From Onthophagus taurus (lineage: Eukaryota > Arthropoda > Insecta > Coleoptera > Scarabaeidae): a stretch of DNA of 64,000 nt. The DNA lies in the NCBI RefSeq assembly GCF_036711975.1, contig NC_091966.1, positions 33,921,501 through 33,985,500 on the forward strand, given 5' to 3'. Both the position numbers and the translations under genes were made by a program. Positions 53,661 through 64,000 of this stretch are shown in pieces. Position 1 is the stretch's first letter. Every line of letters begins with the position of its first letter. The notes under the pieces are model-generated. The model saw only the letters and a list, made by a program, of their open reading frames with translations. It did not search any database and was not told the DNA's origin.

Positions 53661-54814
53661 TACAGGTGTTTCGGTGACTCGGGGAACAAATTTAACCACA
53701 TATACTAGAGTGAAAATGATGATTCATGTAAAAAAAATTAGTAAAAGTCTTCAAATTTCAAAGATACAGGCCACCAAAGTTAGGAAATTTTAATACATTT
53801 TTCCAAATATCTTAAACACTATTTACAGTAAAGCGCTGAAATTTGGTACAGTATAAATCAGTGTGATGTAAAATCGTTAGACAATTTATGAGTTGGATCG
53901 GTCCGCGGGAATAATGCTATGCAGGCTGTTGCTAAAATTTGTTTGCTCAGAACTTTTTTATTCTATCACAACCATACATTTATTTTTGCAGTTTCTAATA
54001 GTAAATTTAGTTTAGGAACTTTTCTCTTACATAATATGGATAAAAATCACCGTTTTCATTTTAAATGCAAAAATGTTGGGTTCCGATTTCAATAATAGCA
54101 CTAAAAAAAAAGAAATCTACGTTTTTGAACATTTCTTTAGTATTTTTTATTACTTGTCTTGTTATTTTATGTACTTTTTTTTTATTATTCCTGTTAGTGT
54201 TGTCGTTCTTTTTGTTGATTTTTAATTTATTGTTTTTGGATACTTTTATTAAACCAACTAAAACAAATTAAAAATGCGATTTAGCTAAATCTACATTTGG
54301 ACATCTTGCATACATAATAGTTATGATAGCTCAGTTCTATTTTCACTTGTCATTGCCAATTCAGATTATTTATTTTTTCTTTTTTAGTGTTATTGAATTC
54401 GGAACCTAACATTTTTGCATTTAATACGAAAACGGTGGTTTTTATCAATATTCTCTAAGAGTGATAAAAGTTTCTAAACTAAATTTACTATTAGAAACTA
54501 TAGGGTTGCGATAGAATAAAAAAGTTCTGAGCAAACCAACTCTAGGAACTATAACATTGTTCCCGCGTACCGATCCAACTCAAAAATTGCCTAATGATTT
54601 TACGTGGTATTAGTTTACACTGTAACAAGTTTCAACGCTTTATCATAAATAGTGTTTAAGATATTTAGAAAAATGTGTTAAAATTTCCTAACTTTGATGG
54701 CCTGTATCTTTGCAATTTGAGGACTTTTACTAATTTTTTTTACATGAATCGTCATCATTTTCACTCCAATACATGTGGTTACATTTGTTCCCCAAGTCAC
54801 CGAAACACCCTGCA
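53661..54814. mobile_element. Giant foldback MITE, 1154 bp with ~420-bp arms
   Basis: The left arm (53661 to about 54080) begins TACAGGTGTTTCGGTGACTC and the right arm (about 54395-54814) mirrors it through CAAGTCACCGAAACACCCTGCA. Matching blocks continue inward, for example CGGTCCGCGGGAAT / GTTCCCGCGTACCGATCC and GATTTTTACATCA-type segments. The central 310 bp is A/T-rich and codes for nothing convincing. TA flanks suggest Tc1/mariner-type mobilisation. Arms are clearly diverged (roughly 85 percent), so it is moderately old. Confidence 0.82.
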
Positions 54815-55690
54815 TATGTCTGGCTTTGCATAAAATATTAGTTCGAAAACTAGAAAAATTACTCGTCCGTTACTCGTCAAATGCAGTCGCACATGTCAAG
54901 TAATGTCATCACATTTCAGCGGATTTCATTGCATTATTCAACTGTGCGATTGCATTTGACGAGTCAAACCGCTGGTTGGAACAAAGCTATTATCAATTAA
55001 AAAATGACGAGTTAAGGAACTTTCACTGCAGTAGGAACCGTTTGGCAATTTGACAATTTTTCGCCACGTCAAAGCTGCTTTAATATATTTATTTTGTCCT
55101 ACCTGCGCATTTGACTTTTAACCTGTTCCAAGGTACATGAAGCTATTTTTTGGCTATATACCTTACGCAATAGTTTTGACCCAAATATCCATGTAAATAT
55201 TGTTATGAAAATTGTGGATATCCTAATTTAGAACTAACATATCGCGTTTGTCTGTACTACTCCAACAATCAACTTTGGGTAGGTTGAGTTTTTTTTTGTT
55301 TGGGAGGTATTGTATCTCAATCTGGGGGGTCGAAATCTATCCAATAAACAAGCGGTTACTTAATTCAATTAGTTGATTGGTAATTTTAACAGGTAATTTC
55401 GATTTATCAATAATTCTGAGTTACTTATATTGCAATATTTCCATAAAAAATACTACTTATAAATTCAATAACTTTTATTTAATATTTCTTAAAAATTAAT
55501 TAAATTCGCGAATTTTAAAAAATAAAACCTATTTACACGTTTCAAAAGCAACAAAAAAAGTTTTCAAAAAAACCTTCCAAGGAAAAAAAAGTATTGGGGG
55601 GGCAGTAAATATTTTAAATAATATTGATTAATAATATTGAAAATTCCTCTCTTATTCTCTTTCTCTCTTTATTAATGACTTAAAACTTGT
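54815..55690. other. Intergenic region downstream of DLD
   Basis: No gene was seen. Near 54890-54970 there are inverted GACTCGTCAAATGCA/TGCATTTGACGAGTC-like blocks around a short loop, a possible small MITE end. Minus-strand AATAAA (TTTATT at 55668-55673) about 20 bases beyond the DLD stop is the likely poly(A) signal of that gene. Confidence 0.45.
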
Positions 55691-59437
<3,747 letters not shown>

Positions 59438-59717
59438 CTTTCACCTGATAACCACACTGACAGCCAAAGTGACCAACCGTACTTCAGGTGACATTCAACA
59501 ATGTAGATCAAATTTGACAGATGACATAAAGAATTTATGTCAAATATTTTTTAGGGATTTTTTTTTATTGTTTAATAAAAATAAATGGGATAGGTTAATA
59601 GTAAATAACCGTGTTACAGATTTTTTTTTATCTAGCTGAACTTTTAATTAGTAATTTTATAAGATAATTAAATTTTAGATTAAAGTGGTTTTAAGAACGT
59701 ATCCACAATATGATATG

Positions 59718-60484
59718 TCACCTTTGAGTTTGGTTCTTATTTATTTTTTCTTCTTTACTTTTAAATTTATTGTTTTTATTGCTTCCTTTGAAATTTTTTT
59801 GATTCCTTTTCTGCTTTCTTGTGTCTGGTAAATATTGTAATGTTTTTCCTGGGCTTTGATATCTAGAAATATAAAATTGTAATAAAACTTCAATGTTTTT
59901 GCAATCTAATGTTCTAGTTCCAGTTGTATAGTTCTTATTGAGAATTAGGTAAAACTGGGCCTTAATTAAGATTAAAATTTACCCTAATTCTTTTTCATCC
60001 AATGGATCTAATGACAATAAAATATTTATCATAGGTATTTGGCGTTTAACAACTAGTTGGTCTAATTCTGGAATAATAGGATCCCAATATTCTTCGATTC
60101 TATAAAAATTATTTTATGAAATTGAATATTTTGATTCCATATCAATATTAAAGTACAATTTGAAACTTATTTTTGTAATTTGATGCAAAGTGTGTTTATA
60201 TTCTCTTTTCATAATTTCGGCACATGTTATTGTTTTACCCACAGAAGCCCCAAATCCCGTCCAAACAACCGATTTTTTCTCTGGAAATTCTTTTAAAGCC
60301 GTTGTTAACAAATTTCTTATTTTGCTTCCTCCCCTAACCTAAAAAAAATGAATTAAAGAATCATTTATTTATCCTAACACATTATTACCTGCATCCAAAG
60401 AAAATCACTCGGTAAATTTGAAATGGGGATTTTTTCTTTTAATAGAGGCTGTTCGCAATTTTTACCTTTAACGTAATTATTCAT
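59718..60484 (-). CDS. RPP25/Alba-like RNase P/MRP subunit
   Basis: Four exons (60389-60484, 60157-60338, 59983-60099, 59718-59862) join in phase to 179 residues. Proteins of this family bind the RNA of RNase P and RNase MRP, usually with a POP7/RPP20 partner, and act in tRNA 5' and rRNA processing in the nucleolus. The Alba fold is clear: MQVRGGSKIRNLLTTALKEF, VVWTGFGASVGKTITCAEIM, KHTLHQITKISFKLIEEYW, and a closing IPMINILLSLDPLDEKELGY. The C-terminal 40 residues are a Lys/Asn-rich basic tail ending NQTQR. The donor of exon 2 (GTACTT at 60156) was chosen because it keeps the length of the conserved HQxT...W segment; a nearer GT would shift the frame. It lies head-to-tail upstream of DLD and divergent from RpL10. 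Confidence 0.86.
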
Positions 60485-60946
60485 TTCTATAAATTAATAA
60501 ATCTAACCTAAAATTTTTTTGTGTTGTGTCAATTTTAATTGATGTGTCATAGTTTGACATGAAGTTAGTTAAATTTTATACTTTTAAATTTAAAATTAAT
60601 TATTAGAATAATTTAAATAAAAAATTAAATATAATCATTTAGTTTTCATAAATGTTTATAAAATTTGTTTTTAAAAAACCACAATTTCTTTTTGTTATAA
60701 AACAAAAATCAAAGTGAAGTTAGTAAAACAACAATTTTAATTCGCAACATCACCGTTGTCGCTGCATTCTCTACGACTTTTTCGGTGGTGGTGTCAACAT
60801 CCACGAGGTAAGTTTTCGCTCAAATCTTAATCATCTTTAATTTAATAAGGTTTTACCCCTTCAAAAACGCTTACTAATAATTCATCGCTACTTTTTAATA
60901 CCTTATTTATCGTTTTAAAGAGTAAATTGTTGTATTTTAGCCGAAG
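60485..60946. promoter_or_regulatory. Divergent promoter RPP25-like / RpL10 and RpL10 leader
   Basis: The two genes diverge here. The RpL10 5' leader contains a pyrimidine-rich stretch (CATTCTCTACGACTTTTTC, about 60765-60783), where a TOP-type transcription start is expected for ribosomal protein genes. A leader intron runs from donor GTAAGT at 60808 to acceptor TATTTTAG at 60940, so the first exon is non-coding and ends at 60807. The spacing between the RPP25-like ATG and this start is under 300 bp. Confidence 0.6.
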
Positions 60947-61713
60947 ATGGGGAGACGTCCCGCGAGATGGTGAGTAATAAGGTTATAACATTGTGAAATT
61001 AAGGTGATAACTTTTATATGTATTTTAGTTATCGTTATTGTAAAAACAAACCGTATCCAAAATCGAGATTTTGTCGTGGTGTCCCAGACCCGAAAATCCG
61101 CATTTTCGACTTGGGCAAAAAGAAAGCGGCAGTCGATGATTTCCCTCTTTGCGTTCATTTAGTTTCTGACGAATATGAACAGCTTAGTTCTGAAGCTTTG
61201 GAAGCCGGGCGTATTTGTGCCAACAAATACTTGGTTAAGAACTGTGGTAAAGATCAATTCCACATCAGAATGAGGTTGCATCCTTTCCATGTTATTCGTA
61301 TCAATAAAATGTTATCATGTGCTGGAGCTGATAGGTAAAGTTCTTATTTTTTTATTAAAATAAATATTAATAAGATTATTTTTAGGCTCCAAACTGGAAT
61401 GAGAGGTGCTTATGGAAAACCACAAGGCACAGTTGCTCGCGTTCATATTGGACAACCAATTATGAGCGTACGATCGAGTGATAGATTCAAGGCTCAAGTT
61501 ATTGAAGCTTTGAGGAGAGCCAAGTTCAAGTTCCCCGGTCGTCAAAAGATTTACGTTTCAAAAAAATGGGGATTTACCAAGTATGAAAGAGACACATATG
61601 AAGATTTGAAGAATAATGGTAGATTAGCTCCAGATGGCTGCAATGTTCAATACAGACCAGAACATGGACCATTGGCTGCTTGGAAGAAAGTTCAAGACGA
61701 AATTTATGGTTAA
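60947..61713 (+). CDS. RpL10: 60S ribosomal protein L10 (uL16)
   Basis: Three coding exons (60947-60969, 61029-61334, 61386-61713) join to 218 residues, the normal length. uL16 joins the large subunit late, near the peptidyl-transferase centre, and its loop is needed for release of Nmd3 and Tif6. Family hallmarks are present: [73 protein letters not shown], and the P-site loop region [20 protein letters not shown]. The 5' coding exon holds only 23 bases. Poly(A) signal AATAAA lies at 61736-61741. The leader is spliced. Confidence 0.97.
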
Positions 61714-61779
61714 TTTCTTTGTATGAAGTTAAATTAATAAAAAAAATAATGGCAATTTAAATTTTTTTAATATTAAAAC

Positions 61780-62127
61780 TTATAATTTACATTTTCTGTT
61801 CCTCCGTACGTTACAGTCACATCTTTCAGGTGTACATTTGTATGATGATTTATTTTTCTTTTGGAGTTTCTTAAAATTTCTGTAAATTGGATAAACGGAT
61901 GTTATATCATCTAAAGATTCCGCGGTTTTAAAATCTCCAGGCAGATGGGTTTGCAGGGATTTATTTTTCTTTTTAATTTCTTTTTTACTTGAACAATTTG
62001 TATAGTTGAAATCGTCATCAGATCCTGTTAGAAAATTTCTTATTGTGATTGTATTGAAAATTACCATGAATACATCAATCACGAATAAACACAGTTTAAT
62101 TAATAAACAAGAATTAGCTAAATCCAT
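61780..62127 (-). CDS. Hypothetical small secreted or membrane protein
   Basis: A 115-codon open frame starts MDLANSCLLIKLCLFVIDVF and continues hydrophobic to about residue 28, like a signal peptide or anchor. The rest is hydrophilic and Lys-rich, with six cysteines, five of them outside the hydrophobic part (for example TNCSS and CTPERCDCNV) and ending RKCKL. I recognise no family. It converges on RpL10, with only 66 bp between the stops, and lies in a gene-dense spot, which makes a real gene more likely than in the repeats. Divergent codon use cannot be judged from one short gene. It could still be a chance frame or a lineage-specific gene. Confidence 0.45.
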   Translation of the reverse strand: MDLANSCLLIKLCLFVIDVFMVIFNTITIRNFLTGSDDDFNYTNCSSKKEIKKKNKSLQTHLPGDFKTAESLDDITSVYPIYRNFKKLQKKNKSSYKCTPERCDCNVRRNRKCKL

Positions 62128-63060
62128 TTTTTATATACAAAAACTTGAAATATTCGAAATTTAAAAACTAATTTTTGACATTAATTTGACGTTTGACATT
62201 CTTATTTCGTCCTATATAGAAACCTGTAATAACCTTTAGCATATAAGAATCCTGAAAATATTGAAATTACTTTTTAAATGTATGTAAACGTGATCATTTG
62301 GTGTGTTTCATTAAAATCATATGAGTGAGTACTTTAAATAGAGATAAACGTTTATGAAAAAGATTATAGTACATGTTTCAAAATGTTAGGATATTCCAAA
62401 TATCTTTCCCTTTTTAAACGCGATCACAGGTCGAACCGCTCAAGTCGACAGGAACCGATAGTTAATTAGTAACTGCAGAAATTTTAAACGTATTTGGAAA
62501 GACTCCAATTATTATGGAGTCATTAAACAGTTTTGTTAGAGGGATTACAAAGAACTATACCGTGTCATTGAATAATTTGAATAATCGGCGCACTACCTCG
62601 CCGTAAACAAGAATGACATCAGTATTTTGAACAAATTGTAGCAGAGAGTGTTTAAATTACCCTTCGAGACCGACTTAATGACGTTTGCTGCAATAAGGAC
62701 AACAAAATCATTAAAGTAAAATGTAGATTCAGCATTTTGCGAATGCTCAAAAGTATCACCTTTATTACTAACAGTCTGAGTATTTAAATGATGTACAGTG
62801 ATACAATAAAGTCTACATATATCCCGGAAAATGATAATATCTCAGCTCCCGAAATGCAATTCAATGAATTTTTTTAACAAAACATGTAAGACGTCCATAT
62901 TATTTCCATATTTTACATAAAAACTATATAAGTTATTATTAATAAAGAGGAACACAAAACATAATCATATCATTAACTCAAAAAAGTCTACATATAGTCC
63001 TAAAAAAAAGTAGTGTCCGTTATAGCTCAATAAAAATATACAACTGTCTAGCGCCGAATA
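62128..63060. other. Intergenic, no supported gene
   Basis: A/T-rich with a slightly G+C-richer patch at 62400-62720. The plus strand there reads FEQIVAES and TLRDRLNDVCCNK in short broken frames with no firm match. The segment just before 63061 (CTAGCGCCGAATAACAAATA) leads into the palindromic repeat family. Confidence 0.35.
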
Positions 63061-64000
63061 ACAAATAAAACTAGACTAACACTAGACCTAGAACTAAAAA
63101 CATTCCGTTTAGTCGTGCGTCTCTTAAAACATAGAACTACAAGTGTAAAACTAGAACTATCACTAGAACTAACACAAGACCTAGAACTAGAATAATGGGA
63201 AAACGCACGGCTAAAAACGAAACTTTCTAGTTCTAGGTCTAGTGTTAGTTCTAGTTTTAATTGTAATTCAGCGCTATATTGTTGTATATTTTTATTGAAC
63301 TAAAAGTAGAACTAACCCAAATGATTTTAGTTCTTGGTCTAGTGTTTGTTTTACATAGATAACAGTGCTAATATAAATCTAGAACTAACACTACACCTAG
63401 AACTAGAATCATTCGGGTTTAGCCGTCTTTATATAGACGAGCGGCTAAACCCAAATCATTCTAGTTCTAGGTATAGTGTTAGTTCTACATAGATAACAGT
63501 GCTAGTGTAAAACTAGAACTAACACTATACCTAGAACTAGAATCATTCGAGTTTAGCCATCTCTACAGACGTGCGGCTAAACCCAAATGATTCTAGTTCT
63601 AGGTATAGTGTTAGTTCTACATAGATAACAGTGCTAGTGTAAAACTAAATCTAACAGTAGACCTAGAACTAGAATCATTCGGGTTTAGCAGTCTTGAGAG
63701 ACGTCCGGCTAAGCCCGAATGTTTCTATTTCTAGGTCTAATGTTAGTTCTAGAGACAGTGGTAAGTAGCGCTAGTTAGCATATGATATCCCTATGTTGTA
63801 TATTTTTATTGAACTAAAACTAGAACTAACACTAAACCTAGAACTAGAAAGTATCTGTCTGAGGACGCACGGCTAAACCCGAATGTTTCTAGTTCTAGGT
63901 TTAGTGTTAGTTCTAGTTTTACACTAGCACTATCACTAGAACTAACACAAGACCTAGAACTAGAATAATTCGGGTTTAGCAGTCTTGCGACTAAATCTAC
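63061..64000. repeat. Palindromic CTAGTTCTAG-family array, cut by window end
   Basis: The same alternating palindromes as in DLD intron 2 run from about 63061 to the last base. Hairpins CATTCGGGTTTAGCC ... GGCTAAACCCGAATG alternate with CTAGTGTTAGTTCTA ... TAGAACTAACAC. Sub-variants carry the spacer TACATAGATAACAGTGCTA, which occurs three times and was not seen in the DLD copy. About five cycles are visible. The right end lies beyond the window, so length and end structure are unknown. Confidence 0.8.

Noticed and set aside
54065-54271. Hydrophobic open frame in the loop of the foldback element
   Set aside because: T-rich sequence gives Phe/Leu runs by composition; no family resemblance.

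Overview
This window looks like a piece of an AT-rich insect nuclear genome, probably a beetle. That is an inference from the ortholog set, the many 47-60 bp introns, and the dense Tc1/mariner, Harbinger, piggyBac, hAT, LINE and Penelope debris; no species-diagnostic sequence was seen. Nine supported protein-coding genes and one weak hypothetical gene lie among transposable elements. I reassembled the multi-exon genes by hand from GT/AG sites and reading phase. Every model closes in frame at a length normal for its family.

Layout. 1-6727: an almost complete mariner-like element with one internal stop, decayed LINE fragments and a diverged tandem repeat. 6728-7782 (+): a secreted SMP-30/regucalcin protein of the luciferin-regenerating-enzyme type. 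7856-13640 (-): RRN3/TIF-IA, seven exons, with a 3.7 kb last intron holding a LINE and two foldback families. 14012-16186 (+): two tandem SMUG1 uracil-DNA glycosylase genes; the second has lost the original start codon and changed active-site motifs. 17934-22399: a TTAA-flanked piggyBac-type element carrying a nest of other transposons. 23178-31087 (+): a tetraspanin with a 6.9 kb intron filled mainly by a 190-bp satellite. 31843-38660 (-): PPIL2 (U-box cyclophilin), with a hAT and a Penelope-like element in its long intron. 39912-47959 (+): a UBE2E-type E2 with one 7.5 kb intron holding a LINE interrupted twice. 49200-55690: intergenic transposon debris. 55691-59437 (-): mitochondrial dihydrolipoamide dehydrogenase with a palindromic foldback element in intron 2. 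59718-60484 (-): an RPP25/Alba-like RNase P/MRP subunit. 60947-61713 (+): RpL10. 61780-62127 (-): a small hypothetical secreted or membrane protein. 63061-64000: more of the palindromic family, running off the end.

The genes are housekeeping genes in divergent and convergent pairs, not a pathway cluster. RRN3/SMUG1, PPIL2/UBE2E and RPP25/RpL10 are divergent and probably share promoters. Regucalcin/RRN3, tetraspanin/PPIL2 and RpL10/hypothetical are convergent with close 3' ends. Three of the genes concern ribosome or RNA production (RRN3, RPP25, RpL10) and two concern ubiquitin or protein folding (PPIL2, UBE2E).

The most interesting non-genic signal is three separate hammerhead-ribozyme-like motifs (166-208 plus; 34519-34559 minus; 42712-42754 minus). 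They share one architecture, and one adjoins the Penelope-like element, a class known to carry such ribozymes. Other leads are the degenerating or neofunctionalising SMUG1 copy, the palindrome-built foldback family found at three loci, and the four-level nested transposon at 17934-22399.
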